Positions 7,528-16,560 of a stretch of DNA of 54,928 bases are shown here, in pieces (position 1 is the first letter of the stretch; every line of letters begins with the position of its first letter). A program made the position numbers and the translations under genes. The notes under the pieces are model-generated. The model saw nothing but the letters and a program-made list of their open reading frames with translations, did no database searches and had not been told where the DNA came from. Origin of the DNA: an uncultured Collinsella sp. (lineage in GTDB: Bacteria; Actinomycetota; Coriobacteriia; Coriobacteriales; Coriobacteriaceae); contig CATVTM010000004.1 in assembly GCA_958346935.1 (NCBI GenBank), positions 1-54,928 of the forward strand, given 5' to 3'.

Positions 7528-8412
7528 TTACGCGAGCGCCCTTCTTGCCAGCTCGGCCGCGCCGAGGATTCCTTGGTCGCCGCCGCAGCCCGGGGCGCAG
7601 ATGTAGCTCTCCATGTCCTTAAGCTCGGCGGTCTGGATGTAGCCACCCAGATATTCGAGGGTCTTCTTGCGGACGATGCCGTAGAGCTGCTCCTGGTGCA
7701 TCACGCCGCCGCCGAGGACGATGCGGCGAGGCGAGTACATGAGCACGAGGTTCGCGCACATCTGCCCCAGATAATCCCCCTCGAGCGCCCACACCTCATC
7801 GTTGTCCGCGAGCTCGGCCGCGGGCTTTCCCCAGCGCGCGGCGATGGCGGGGCCGGAGGCGAGGCCCTCGAGACAGCTCGCGTGGCTCGGGCAGACGCAG
7901 CGTCCCTCCTCGGTGGGACGGGTCCTTACCAGCATGTGGCCGGCCTCGGGGTGCAGCATGCCGTGAAGGAGCCTGCCCGCGCACATGACGCCCGCGCCCA
8001 CGCCGGTGCCGATGGTCACGTAGACGGCGTCCTCGAGCCCCTTGCAGCAGCCGAAGACCACTTCGCCGAGGCAGGCAACGTTCACGTCCGTGTCGTAGGC
8101 CACCGGAATCCCGAGGGCGTCGGCGAACGCGGCGCGAAGACCATGGCCTCGCCACGCGAGCTTGGGCGTCTGGAGGATGGAGCCGTAGCGCTCGTCGTCG
8201 GGGTCGACGCAGGTCGGGCCGAAGGCGCCGATGCCCAACGCGTCCACATCGCGGGCGGCGAACCACTCGATCATCTGCGGGACGGTCTCGGCGGGCGTAA
8301 GCGTCGGGGTCTCCATGCGGTCGAGGACCTCGCCGTCGCCGGACACCACGGCACAGACCATCTTGGTCCCGCCGGCCTCAAGGGCGCCGAGCCTCATTTG
8401 CTTTTCGCTCAT
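7528..8412 (-). CDS. ROK family sugar kinase (fructokinase-like)
   Basis: This 294-residue kinase starts LGALEAGGTKMVCAVV, the ATP phosphate loop of ROK proteins, and has VTIGTGVGAGV, the ROK zinc-site histidine region (HPEAGHMLV, with cysteines in GRCVCPSHASCLEGL) and a closing GCGGDQGILGA. It most resembles bacterial fructokinases/mannokinases. AAGGAGGAT lies 5 bases before the start. It is the last gene of the sugar operon, so it probably phosphorylates a hexose (likely fructose) released inside the cell by the GH172 enzyme. The substrate is inferred from context. Confidence 0.88.
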   Translation of the reverse strand: MSEKQMRLGALEAGGTKMVCAVVSGDGEVLDRMETPTLTPAETVPQMIEWFAARDVDALGIGAFGPTCVDPDDERYGSILQTPKLAWRGHGLRAAFADALGIPVAYDTDVNVACLGEVVFGCCKGLEDAVYVTIGTGVGAGVMCAGRLLHGMLHPEAGHMLVRTRPTEEGRCVCPSHASCLEGLASGPAIAARWGKPAAELADNDEVWALEGDYLGQMCANLVLMYSPRRIVLGGGVMHQEQLYGIVRKKTLEYLGGYIQTAELKDMESYICAPGCGGDQGILGAAELARRALA

Positions 8413-8491
8413 GTGATCCTCCTTACAAAGGGACGCCCGCAGTCATGGTCAACCGCGGGAGCCCATAACGTTGGCTTGTTTCGAGGCGACC

Positions 8492-9616
8492 CTACCTGGG
8501 CACGCGGTCCTGCCTTGCGGCAAACGGGGCGAGCACGGCGTGCGGCTCGCTTTGGTACCAGTAGGCGACGGTGGAGATGTCGTCCTCGCGCTCGTAGAGC
8601 TTGATGTCGTCGTTGCCGAGGTCCTGGAACGTCACGCGCAGGTCCTCCTTGAACGAGATCGGGTCGGGAAGGTGCCACCTGTAGAGGCCGTGCCTGGGCA
8701 GCGCGTCGTCGTTGGTCGCGAGCATCGGGTTCGGGTTCGGCTTGCCCGCGCTGAAGCGGTCGCGCGTGGCGTCGCGCGTCGAGCGGTACGGGTAGCCGGC
8801 GAACAGCGTGTTGAAGCACTGCGCCTCGGGCAGCGCGTGGGGCGGCCTGTCGAGGAAGGCCCAGGCACCGCCGAAGTAGTCCTCGGCTCCCGTCGAGGTG
8901 ACCGTGGGGAACTCCTCGTCGCCGTCGAGGAAGAACTTCATCTCGCCCTCGCCCCACCAATAGCGCTCCAGGGCGCACAGGGCCATGTAGGTGCCGACGT
9001 AGTAGCCCTTGCCGCGCACGCCGTCGAGCACGGTGTAGTCGACGCCCCTGCGGGTGCTGCGCTCGCGGTTAAAGCGGGCGTGGAAGTACATGGCGTCGTC
9101 CGGCACGTCGGTGAGCGCGTAGTTGAACGTGTAGAAGATGTACTTAATGAACCCGGGGTGCTCGCTCGTAAGCGTGACCTTGGCGTGCTTCCTGAAGGGC
9201 ATCTCGAAGTAGCAGTTCATGCCGCCCGTCGGGTTCACGCAGATGGGCATCGAGTTGACGATGGCGCGCTCACCGAAGCCGTTGCAGAAGAAGTCGCCGA
9301 CAGGGCACTCGACCGAGGGGGTCTCCTCGTCGTCCCAGTAGAAGCGCAGCACGAGGTCGCGCATGACGAAGCTGCCGGCGGCGGTCTTGTCGGGGACGGT
9401 CATCCAGATGTGGCGGATGATGCCGGGGCCCTCGATGTCCGCGAGCGTGATGGTCTCGCCGGACTCAAGGGGCACGCAGCACGAGCCCTTGCGGCCGACG
9501 CCGAGGTGGCTGGCCGACATGGCGGCACGGCCCTTCTCGCCCGTGATGTTCTCGGGGGTGATGGCGCGGCTTTCCTCACCGCCGTGCATCCACACGTCCT
9601 TAAGGAACTCTCTCAT
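8492..9616 (-). CDS. DUF2961 / glycoside hydrolase family 172 enzyme
   Basis: The 374-residue protein has the conserved GH172 blocks: LADIEGPGIIRHIWMT (about residues 58-73), a central NCYFEMPFRKHAKVTLT, ERYWWGEGEMKFFLDGD (about 217-233) and GAEDYFGG (243-250), whose glutamates include the probable catalytic pair. Characterised members act on alpha-fructofuranosides such as difructose dianhydride I, or on alpha-arabinofuranosides. No signal peptide is seen, so it acts in the cytoplasm. It lies between PTS genes and a ROK kinase, which suggests hydrolysis of an imported furanoside disaccharide. Only 12 bp separate it from the EIIA gene. Confidence 0.9.
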   Translation of the reverse strand: MREFLKDVWMHGGEESRAITPENITGEKGRAAMSASHLGVGRKGSCCVPLESGETITLADIEGPGIIRHIWMTVPDKTAAGSFVMRDLVLRFYWDDEETPSVECPVGDFFCNGFGERAIVNSMPICVNPTGGMNCYFEMPFRKHAKVTLTSEHPGFIKYIFYTFNYALTDVPDDAMYFHARFNRERSTRRGVDYTVLDGVRGKGYYVGTYMALCALERYWWGEGEMKFFLDGDEEFPTVTSTGAEDYFGGAWAFLDRPPHALPEAQCFNTLFAGYPYRSTRDATRDRFSAGKPNPNPMLATNDDALPRHGLYRWHLPDPISFKEDLRVTFQDLGNDDIKLYEREDDISTVAYWYQSEPHAVLAPFAARQDRVPR

Positions 9617-9628
9617 CGTCGACCTCCT

Positions 9629-10027
9629 CTATTCGTCGTCTTCGCACTCGGCGGAACTGGCACCGTTCACGTAGACGATCTGCTGGCGCGCCTCGTCGAC
9701 GAGGGCGTCGAAGTCGAGTTTCTCGTCGGGGCGCGCGAGCGCGACCGTCATGGCGAGCGGGAGGTTGACACCCGCGATCACGTGGATCCGGTCGGAGGCG
9801 AAGCGGGAGAAGCGCTGGCTCACGCTGCCGCCGAGCGCGTCGGTGAGGACGACGACCTCGTCAGTGCCCGAAAGCGCCGCCTCGACCGCCGCGTCGAGCC
9901 CCTCGCCGTTGTCGTTCACGTAGGCGCACACGGCGTTGACGGCGTCGCTCTTACCCGTAAGGAACTCGAGGGTGTCCTTGAAGCCCTGGGCGAGAAGGGA
10001 ATGGCTCGCCACAACTATCTTTCTCAT
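9629..10027 (-). CDS. PTS system mannose/fructose/sorbose family, EIIA component
   Basis: This 132-residue cytoplasmic protein has the ManX-type EIIA fold: the start MRKIVVASHS places the phosphorylated histidine at residue 9, and VVLTDALGGSVSQRF is the conserved block near residue 60. It takes phosphate from HPr and passes it to EIIB. Here EIIA is a separate chain rather than fused to EIIB. It follows EIID by 26 bp in the sugar operon. Confidence 0.93.
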   Translation of the reverse strand: MRKIVVASHSLLAQGFKDTLEFLTGKSDAVNAVCAYVNDNGEGLDAAVEAALSGTDEVVVLTDALGGSVSQRFSRFASDRIHVIAGVNLPLAMTVALARPDEKLDFDALVDEARQQIVYVNGASSAECEDDE

Positions 10028-10053
10028 TGATTCACCAATCTCTTGGGTCGAAG

Positions 10054-10887
10054 CTAGGCGAGGATGCCAGCGGCGGAGGCGACCATCGCGAGGACGATCA
10101 CCACGAGGATGAGGGCCGTCATGCTCGCGTTCTTCTTGGTAAGAAGGTAATACGCGCTTCCCGTGATGGCGGCGGGGATCATGGCAGGCAGGATCTTGTC
10201 GAGCAGCGGCTGAATCTCCATCGAGACGTCGCCGAAGCTGAAGCTAATCGGGCAGGTGACGCCGATGACCGAGGCGATGAGGCAGCCGACCACGGTGAGG
10301 CCGAGCACGGAGGCGGCGGCAGTGAGGTTGGGAAGCTTCTCGCTGAAGTCGGTGACGAGCTTCACGCCCTGCTTGTAGCCGAACTCGAGGGCGTGCATGC
10401 GGACCCAGAAGATGGCCAGGATGAGCGCGAACCAGATGCCGGCTCCCACGGGGTTGCCCTCGATGGCCATGTAGGCGGCGATGGAGCCCATGATGGTCGG
10501 GATCATGGTCATGAGCAGGGAGTCGCCGACGCCGGCGAGCGGTCCCATGGTGCCGATCTTCAGGTCTTGGACGGCGTCCGCCGCCGCTAGGCCGTCGCGT
10601 TCCTCCATGGCCACGCAGGCGCCAAGGATGATGGCGGCGAGCCAAGGCTGGGTATTGTAGTAGCGGAAGTGGTTGTTGAGCGCTTGCTTATAGTCCTCGT
10701 CGTTCGTGTAGATCTTCCTCAGGACCGGCGAGAGGGCGTAGGCGACTGAGGCGCCCTGCTGGGTCTGGTAGTTGAAGGTGCACACGCTCATGAGCCAGCG
10801 CCAGTTCGCGTTGCGCAGATCCTTCTTGGTGACCTTGTAGCCGGAGGGCTTGCCCTCGGCGACGGCGGTGATGTTCTCGTTTTCCAT
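10054..10887 (-). CDS. PTS system mannose/fructose/sorbose family, EIID component
   Basis: The 277-residue membrane subunit is unique to mannose-family PTS permeases. It contains VTKKDLRNANWRWLMSVCTF near the N terminus, AMEERDG and MGPLAGVGDSLL, all hallmarks of EIID, followed by hydrophobic segments in the C-terminal half. With EIIC it forms the sugar channel. It begins 2 bp after the EIIC stop, indicating tight co-translation. Confidence 0.94.
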   Translation of the reverse strand: MENENITAVAEGKPSGYKVTKKDLRNANWRWLMSVCTFNYQTQQGASVAYALSPVLRKIYTNDEDYKQALNNHFRYYNTQPWLAAIILGACVAMEERDGLAAADAVQDLKIGTMGPLAGVGDSLLMTMIPTIMGSIAAYMAIEGNPVGAGIWFALILAIFWVRMHALEFGYKQGVKLVTDFSEKLPNLTAAASVLGLTVVGCLIASVIGVTCPISFSFGDVSMEIQPLLDKILPAMIPAAITGSAYYLLTKKNASMTALILVVIVLAMVASAAGILA

Positions 10888-10889
10888 GG

Positions 10890-11675
10890 TTACTCATCCT
10901 CTCCGATGAAGGCGTCTGCGGAAGCGTGGGCGGCGAGCTCGGTGTCCCTCTCGGCACGCTGGTAGAACGCGATCGCGAGGGCAACGCCGACGATGGCGGC
11001 GCCGATGATGGGCACGTTCAGGAAGGCCGAGAGGAAGAAGCCGGCGAGCAGGTACTGGAAGTACTTGCCAGTGGGCATGTAACGCAGCAGCATCGCGATG
11101 CCGACGGCCGGGAGCATCTTGCCGGCGAGGGTGAGGCCGGAAAGGAACCACTGGGGCATAACCTCGAGGAGCCAGTTGACGGCGGGCTGGCCGAGGGTCA
11201 CGGAGACAAAGACGGGCAGGGCGGCGCACAGGCCGAAGAGCACGGGGCAGACCCACAGGATGGCGTTCATCTGCTTGAACTTGCCCTCGTCGCAGAACTT
11301 CTGGGACTTCTCGACGACGAAGCCGTTGAGGATCTTGACGATGACGTCGAGCTGGATGCCGAGCATGCCGACCGGCAGGCCGATGGCGAGGCCCGTGTCC
11401 GCGCCCAGGGTCACGCCGTAGGCGGTGGCGATGATGGCCATCGTGCCGTAGTCGGGAATCGACGAGCCGCCGAAGCCCGCGACGCCGAGCTGCATGAGCT
11501 GGATGGTGCCGCCGATGACGAGGCCGGTCTGCCAGTCGCCCATGACGACGCCGGTGATAAGGCCCCAGAAGACGGCATAGTTGACGAAGATCATCGGGAT
11601 GCCGTAGTAGTCCACGTGCTTGATGAAGGCCAGCAGGGTCAAAAGGACGACCTGCAGGATAGTGAAGTTGACCAT
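10890..11675 (-). CDS. PTS system mannose/fructose/sorbose family, EIIC component
   Basis: The 261-residue polytopic protein forms the transport path. It shows the family pattern VMGDWQTGLVIGGTIQLMQL near residue 45 and GVTLGADTGLAIGLPVG after it, with further hydrophobic segments. An AAGGAGGG-like site (minus strand) lies before the start at 11,675. It sits between EIIB (9 bp upstream) and EIID in the operon. Confidence 0.93.
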   Translation of the reverse strand: MVNFTILQVVLLTLLAFIKHVDYYGIPMIFVNYAVFWGLITGVVMGDWQTGLVIGGTIQLMQLGVAGFGGSSIPDYGTMAIIATAYGVTLGADTGLAIGLPVGMLGIQLDVIVKILNGFVVEKSQKFCDEGKFKQMNAILWVCPVLFGLCAALPVFVSVTLGQPAVNWLLEVMPQWFLSGLTLAGKMLPAVGIAMLLRYMPTGKYFQYLLAGFFLSAFLNVPIIGAAIVGVALAIAFYQRAERDTELAAHASADAFIGEDE

Positions 11676-11684
11676 GATCCCTCC

Positions 11685-12158
11685 TTAGATGAGGTCGGCG
11701 ACGGAGACGGGCTTGTCGGCGGGCACGAACTGTGCCGTCACCTTGACGCCGCGGGCGATGAGCGCCTTGTAGCTCTGGACATTCTCGGCGGAGGCATAGG
11801 CGCGCTGGGTGAGCTGGACGCCGCCCTCCTTGACAAGAGAGCCGCCGACGATCAGCGACGGGAGCTCGATGCCCGACTCGACCAGGTGAAGGATCGTCTC
11901 GGGCTCCTTGGCGATGACAAAGACCTTCTCGCGGTCGTACTTGCCCGCCGCGAAGTTCTTGAGCGCGGTCTGCTCGGAGATGATCGAGACGGCCATGCCC
12001 GCGGGGCGCGCCATCCTCATAGTGGACTTCAGGACCTCGTCGCCGGCGACCTTGTCGTCGATGACCATGACTCGGGTCGCGCCCGACGCCGGGGCCCACT
12101 GCGTCACGATGATGCCGTGAAGCAGGCGATTGTCGATTCGTGCCATAACAACACTCAT
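11685..12158 (-). CDS. PTS system mannose/fructose/sorbose family, EIIB component
   Basis: The 157-residue cytoplasmic protein begins MSVVMARIDNRLLHGIIVTQ; the histidine at position 15 is the phosphorylation site of this family. The start at 12,158 is chosen because GGAG lies 6-9 bases upstream and the length then equals the usual 155-165 residues; the open frame runs on to 12,227 without support. EIIB passes phosphate to the incoming sugar. It is the first structural gene of the operon, 123 bp after the regulator gene. Confidence 0.92.
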   Translation of the reverse strand: MSVVMARIDNRLLHGIIVTQWAPASGATRVMVIDDKVAGDEVLKSTMRMARPAGMAVSIISEQTALKNFAAGKYDREKVFVIAKEPETILHLVESGIELPSLIVGGSLVKEGGVQLTQRAYASAENVQSYKALIARGVKVTAQFVPADKPVSVADLI

Positions 12159-12281
12159 GTTTGCTCCTATCAAATGAAGTTTTACGTTCGGTACTGCCTC
12201 GGCGCTATCCGGATTCGCGCCGGGCAAGGGGTTATCGGATTATTGAGGACGCGCGGTCAGCTTGCGGCGGCGCGGGGAAGG

Positions 12282-15023
12282 TCACTCGTCGAGCAGGAGG
12301 TCCGAGGAGCCGAGGCGCTCTTCTCGCGCCGGGGCGGCGCTCACGCTTATGTAGTCGAAGACATATGCGATCTCGCTTACGGGAACCTCTACGCGATAGC
12401 GCGTCGAGATGCTCGAGAAGCTCTGCCTGAAGGACTCGATGAAATCGGCACGCTCCTCCTCGAAGCGGTCCTGGCCAACGTAGGTCTCAATGGGGTTTCT
12501 GGTAACAAGGCGCTCGACGAGACAGCAGAGGTGGACGTAGAGCCCAATGATGGCGTTGCTGCCGATCTTCTCGCCTGTCCTGCGCTGAAGCTCGTGCACG
12601 GCGCTCTCGATCTCGTGGAACAGCCGCTCCGGGTCGAGGATGGTGATGGAGCGGATGACGTTCTGCAGCGTCATGTTCGAGAGCAGCTTCTCGTGGAAAG
12701 AAGAGAGCTCGGAAGCGTCAAGCCACCTGCCGAACACGGCATCGACCTTAGAGGCGGACGCCGTCGACATGATGTCCTCGAGGGCGACGAAGGGGACGGA
12801 GGCGACCCCGGGGTCTCCCGTGCCGATGACGGCGCAGACGCGGTGCTCGGAGAAAACGGCGTCGTTCGACCCGTTCGCGACGAGCTGCTTGAAGGGCCTC
12901 GTGAGCAGGCGCGCGCCTATGGTGCGCGGGAGGCTCTGCGAGACGAGCTGGCGTATCCTCTCCGCGGCGTCGACCCCGGACTCGGAGCAGAAGACGATGG
13001 CGTCCTCACGGTTGACGCGCTCGATCACCTTGCAGTGCGTCACGCACGCGGCGGTCGCGTCGCCAAGAACCTCGGCGATGGACTTGCCGCCGAGCAGCCC
13101 GACCCCGATCTCGAGCGCAAGACCGGTGGAGACGTTGTTCACCACGCCGATAGTGGAGTCGGTAACGTTCTCGAGGGCCTTATAGGCCTCCTCCAAGGAG
13201 CCCATGTCGACGAGGAACACGACCCCGGTGCAGTAGGAATGGCGGTCGACGAGGCGCTGGAGCGGACCGACGATGTCCTTCAGCTGCTGGTCGTAGGGCA
13301 TGTCGACCGCCTCGTACACATGCATGCCGAGCATACGGTTCGCCGCGTCGGCGATGCTCGTCGCCGTTGAGTAGCCGTGGGACAAGATGACGCAGAGCGT
13401 TCGAAGGGCCTTCGCGTCGCGAGACTCCGATGCGACGCACAGCGTCAGAAGCGTCTTCGTGAAGTGATCGAGCGAGATTCCCAGCGCCCCTTCCACGTCT
13501 GCGGCGACCTGATCGGAGACGCTCGAGGCAAACGGCAATTCGGAGGTCACGGCACCGAGGAGATGGGAGATTTGCTCCGCACAGGCAGACTTTCGCTTAG
13601 CCAGGCCGATGCCCGGCCACAACTGCAGGCAAATCTCCTGGGCCAGCAGAAAAGCGACCTTCCTCGAAAGCTCGATGCCATAAGAAGAGCCTGCGTCGGC
13701 AAGGACCGCGCCCACGATGCGCTCGAAGGCGCGCGACCTCGAGGAGGCGACGCCGCGGCCGAAGATCAAGTGATCCTCAACGCCGCGCACAGCGGAGACA
13801 GCTTGCGAGACGAGCTCGGAGACAGAGAGCTCCCCGGCGCAGAATCGCTCATCGAGGGAGCACAGGGCATCGAGCGCCTGCTCGACCGGCCCTGTGCTCT
13901 CGGCGGCATCCAGGGACGCGTCGATCAGAACGCCATCGTCGGGCTGTTGATCGATCTGCGCGGAGGAGAGGAGCCCGCTGGGAAGAAGATACGGGCGAAC
14001 GACGACGTAGTCGCCCTCGCGATTGAGGAACGCTTTGGCGCAGCAGTTCGTCACGCAGGCGCGCAAGCCGGCGATGTTATCGGAAAAGTCCGCGTTCACG
14101 AGGCAACGGTATGCGCCGCGGCTGATCTTCACATCAGAACCGATTCGGCACCCCTCGCTGCGCAGGAAGCTCAAGATGAGATCCTCGCGCTCCTCGGGGG
14201 TCCGCTCCTTGAGTGAGGGGACGCGGGCACAGATGGGCATTTTGCTGTAGGCCGAGGAAACCTTCAGGTCATCGGCGGAAAGCGTCGTCGAAAGGACGAG
14301 GCGAGCGCGCGGCGCATCCTGGGAGGCATCGAGCCCGAGGGCCGTCGCAAGGCAGTGCTCCATCGCAGAGGGAGAGAGTGCCTCGATGCCGTTAACAAAG
14401 ACCACACCCCCGCGCGATTTCGCGATCGACTCGTCAAGAAGCCCGTTGAACGAGGCGGCGTCCGGGACCCCGGCGCAGTCGATGCGCACATAGGAGGAGT
14501 CGCGGGACAGCAAGCCCTGGTTCTTGCCGTACTCGTACACAAGGCGAGAAAGGAAAGACTTACCGACACCCACGCCGCCGCTCAGGAGGATGGGCAGGCC
14601 AAACGGAGGGTACTGAACCGCAGCCTTGCACTGCTCGACAACGGAGCTGAGGCTTAGGTCGAATCCCACGGCACGCGCGAAGTCGCGGTGATCGGCGATT
14701 CCCGTCGCCTGGATGAGGTCGGCGAGCGAGGCGTACTCGCTTGCAGAGAGCTTTACCTGAAAACGCTTCTGGAACGCGCGGCGATGAAAATAACGGACAG
14801 GCCTGCCCGCCACCTTAACCACAAGGCCGGCGCGAACAAGGTCGTTGAGGTACTGGCTCGCCAGACTCCTGGAGATGATGAGCGTCTCGGCGATGTCGGA
14901 GGTGGACAGACGGGCAAGGTCGTCGAGCGAGACGGCAGAGGTGAGGGCCTCGAGATGCTCGAGAATCCTGTCCCTCATGTCGACGGGCTTCTTTGCCAAG
15001 CTGTCCTGTGCGGTCTTGTCCAT
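12282..15023 (-). CDS. LevR-type PRD regulator with degenerate AAA+ domain
   Basis: The 913-residue protein has, in order, a winged helix (about residues 36-75), an AAA+ region with an intact Walker A (GGVGVGKS, 149-156), PRD-like helices, an EIIA-Man-like domain (ILSHGYSTATS, near 545) with a possible phospho-histidine, an EIIB-like stretch, and a C-terminal PRD with a histidine in YVHLCCLVERL near 828. This is the LevR/ManR layout controlling mannose-family PTS operons. Unlike true sigma-54 activators, the GAFTGA loop is absent and the Walker B acid is lost: the expected FLDE reads FVNG (GGVVFVNGIE, 205-214). It therefore probably does not remodel sigma-54. It lies just upstream of, and in line with, the PTS genes it likely controls. 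Confidence 0.88.
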   Translation of the reverse strand: MDKTAQDSLAKKPVDMRDRILEHLEALTSAVSLDDLARLSTSDIAETLIISRSLASQYLNDLVRAGLVVKVAGRPVRYFHRRAFQKRFQVKLSASEYASLADLIQATGIADHRDFARAVGFDLSLSSVVEQCKAAVQYPPFGLPILLSGGVGVGKSFLSRLVYEYGKNQGLLSRDSSYVRIDCAGVPDAASFNGLLDESIAKSRGGVVFVNGIEALSPSAMEHCLATALGLDASQDAPRARLVLSTTLSADDLKVSSAYSKMPICARVPSLKERTPEEREDLILSFLRSEGCRIGSDVKISRGAYRCLVNADFSDNIAGLRACVTNCCAKAFLNREGDYVVVRPYLLPSGLLSSAQIDQQPDDGVLIDASLDAAESTGPVEQALDALCSLDERFCAGELSVSELVSQAVSAVRGVEDHLIFGRGVASSRSRAFERIVGAVLADAGSSYGIELSRKVAFLLAQEICLQLWPGIGLAKRKSACAEQISHLLGAVTSELPFASSVSDQVAADVEGALGISLDHFTKTLLTLCVASESRDAKALRTLCVILSHGYSTATSIADAANRMLGMHVYEAVDMPYDQQLKDIVGPLQRLVDRHSYCTGVVFLVDMGSLEEAYKALENVTDSTIGVVNNVSTGLALEIGVGLLGGKSIAEVLGDATAACVTHCKVIERVNREDAIVFCSESGVDAAERIRQLVSQSLPRTIGARLLTRPFKQLVANGSNDAVFSEHRVCAVIGTGDPGVASVPFVALEDIMSTASASKVDAVFGRWLDASELSSFHEKLLSNMTLQNVIRSITILDPERLFHEIESAVHELQRRTGEKIGSNAIIGLYVHLCCLVERLVTRNPIETYVGQDRFEEERADFIESFRQSFSSISTRYRVEVPVSEIAYVFDYISVSAAPAREERLGSSDLLLDE

Positions 15024-15340
15024 GACTTCTTACCTCCTCGTACAAGGAGTATAAGGGGAACACAGAGAACGGAAGGGGGCGCGTGGGGGAATCAACAGCC
15101 CCGAGGAGAAGTTCACCACTTGAGGGGCAGAAAACAACGGCCATTGAACATTCAGGGCCGACGCTCAACACTTCGGCTCGACACTTCGCTTTGGAAAGGG
15201 CCCTGCGCGATGGTACAGCCCTCCATCTCGCAGCACAGGTCGCCGAAGGTCGCGAGGATGCGCTCCTTCTGTTCCGTGGGCGAGACGGCTCGGTGGGCAA
15301 GGTCCTCTCAAAAGGGGTCGTCCGACGCCGCAAGACCTCG

Positions 15341-15710
15341 ATGACCGACTACCGCCTCGAGCAAGTGGCGGATTACCTCTGCACCATCGAACTTGCCTTG
15401 GTCAAGTGCGAGGCAAAGGAGAACGGTGAGACGTACAACAAGTTCTTCGGAGGTATAGGCTCTTTCAAGAGGAACTGGCTCAAGCAAGCCCGCAGCAAGC
15501 GGATATAGCTGGTCTCGCGGTTTCGCAAGGAACGGTCAGTTCTCCTCTGGCGAGGAATCCCGGGCGACGTGCTTCGAGCAGCGGAAGCTGAAGCGCAAGC
15601 AGAAGCAGCGCGGGCATTGATCGGTGCCGACATGGGCCCAGACGTGAACAGTGCTACGTCCCCTGTTCACGGGGCGCGAAACCGCAAAGGTTGCACAGAG
15701 GTTGCAAAAT
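15341..15710 (+). pseudogene. Unrecognised open frame interrupted by TAG
   Basis: From ATG 15,341 the frame reads MTDYRLEQVADYLCTIEL and on to NWLKQARSKRI, then TAG at 15,506-15,508, and continues in the same frame through an Ala/Glu-rich helix (LRAAEAEAQAEAARALIGA) to CTEVAK and a TAA ending near 15,710. Together they would encode about 120 residues, so this may be one gene with a nonsense change. No ribosome site is convincing and I recognise no family. It may be a decayed recombinase or transposase end. Confidence 0.3.
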
Positions 15711-15713
15711 AAG

Positions 15714-15748
15714 AAGCCCCCGACCTGTTTTCGCAGGTCAGAGGCTTG
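15714..15748. terminator. Imperfect hairpin
   Basis: AAGCCCCCGACCTG and CAGGTCAGAGGCTT can pair with a small bulge around TTTTCG. The T tract is weak in both directions, so terminator activity is uncertain. Confidence 0.4.
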
Positions 15749-15765
15749 AAATCAACGAATATCGT

Positions 15766-15915
15766 TTATTCCCACTCGGTGGTTATAGTTTTGCCGTCTC
15801 GTCACTCCAGTTGCACCCAGTTTTCGGCGGCATCTCGAAGTGAGTGCCGCTGAATGACGCGACGTCGCGTTTCATCGGCTTCGGGGACAAAAGCTGGGAC
15901 AACTTCAAAAACCAT
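15766..15915 (-). pseudogene. Short gene tail with an in-frame TGA
   Basis: On the minus strand an ATG at 15,915 opens MVFEVVPAFVPEADE, running to WVQLE and a TGA at 15,802-15,804, then in the same frame RDGKTITTEWE and TAA. Changing TGA to TGG would give one continuous tail. The last codons read TTEWE-stop, strikingly like the TIEWE-stop of guaA at 38,618. It could be the 3' end of a decayed gene or an integration scar. No family is recognised. Confidence 0.3.
15767..15783. repeat. guaA-end-like direct repeat (candidate attachment site)
   Basis: TATTCCCACTCGGTGGT matches 16 of 17 bases of the guaA 3' end at 38,619-38,635 in the same orientation. Similarity stops on both sides, as for a recombination core. 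Confidence 0.45.
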
Positions 15916-16290
15916 TTTCAAACTCAGAGTATTGAGTTTTTATTTTTGTCCCAAGGGGCACGGAGAGCCGCCTTTGGAGGCTCGATATCGCCGAAAAACG
16001 CCCGTTTTGAAACTCAACCGCCTTTGAGCCTGCAAACCACCAGCTTCAACAGTAAGTGAGTCGACGCGGGTGGCTTACGAGCCGTTCACAAAACCGCAGG
16101 CCACAGGTCTTTGTCAACGATAAGCAAAGTGAATAGTCTCAGGTGGCTTGCCCATGAGTTGGCGTAAGCCTGTTTAGCAAAAGGCTAATCGGACACGACA
16201 GGCCGCCCGCATGGCGACGGCGTTTCCCGTGCGGGCACAAACAGCCCTGCGTGCCCTGTCGCGCGATATCCCAATGCGACGTTCAGAACC
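15916..16290. other. Noncoding stretch with decayed sequence
   Basis: No supported gene was found. There is a short inverted repeat (GGCTTAC near 16,072 and GTAAGCC near 16,166) and a GCCCGCA/TGCGGGC hairpin close to 16,204-16,236. The area looks like scar DNA between inserted elements. Confidence 0.4.
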
Positions 16291-16560
16291 CTACCCGCCA
16301 AGCAGCCACCTCGCGAAATTCAGCACGAGCACGCCCTCCCGGGTATGGGGCTCATGCCTCGTGCGAGTGATGAGAATCTTCGGGAATGCATCCCCGATGG
16401 ATAGAATCGGCGCAATCTCCCTCTCGAGCGTCGAATCGGCGCCGATATCGTCGCTCACATACACTTTCCTTCCCGGTTTCGAAACTTGGAAGGCAGTATG
16501 CGCAAGGATGCGTCGAGGTGCGATCCCAGTCGTACCATGCCAGCAGAGATGTCGAGGCAC
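16291..16560 (-). pseudogene. C-terminal fragment of a DUF4143-type AAA ATPase
   Basis: The minus-strand frame ends KVYVSDDIGADSTLEREI, then PILSIGDAFPKILITRTRHE and VLVLNFARWLLGG. This matches the C terminus of ATP-binding proteins with an AAA domain plus DUF4143, in which a variant REVxPLLxIxDxYPKxxIxRTRH block is followed by DIxxWLL. Those proteins are about 400 residues; only the last 70-80 are here, and the upstream sequence keeps no matching frame. It is therefore a remnant. Confidence 0.65.

Noticed and set aside
8471..10030. A 519-codon open frame on the plus strand
   Set aside because: It lies opposite the GH172 and EIIA genes, which have clear motifs and ribosome sites.
12159..12281. 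Sigma-54 promoter before the PTS operon
   Set aside because: Looked for because of the LevR-type regulator; no TGGCAC-N5-TTGC-like sequence was found.
10926..13370. An 814-codon open frame on the plus strand
   Set aside because: It is the mirror of the PTS EIIC, EIIB and LevR-like genes; high GC content leaves long antisense frames, and it has low-complexity Ala/Gly/Asp/Val composition and no motif.
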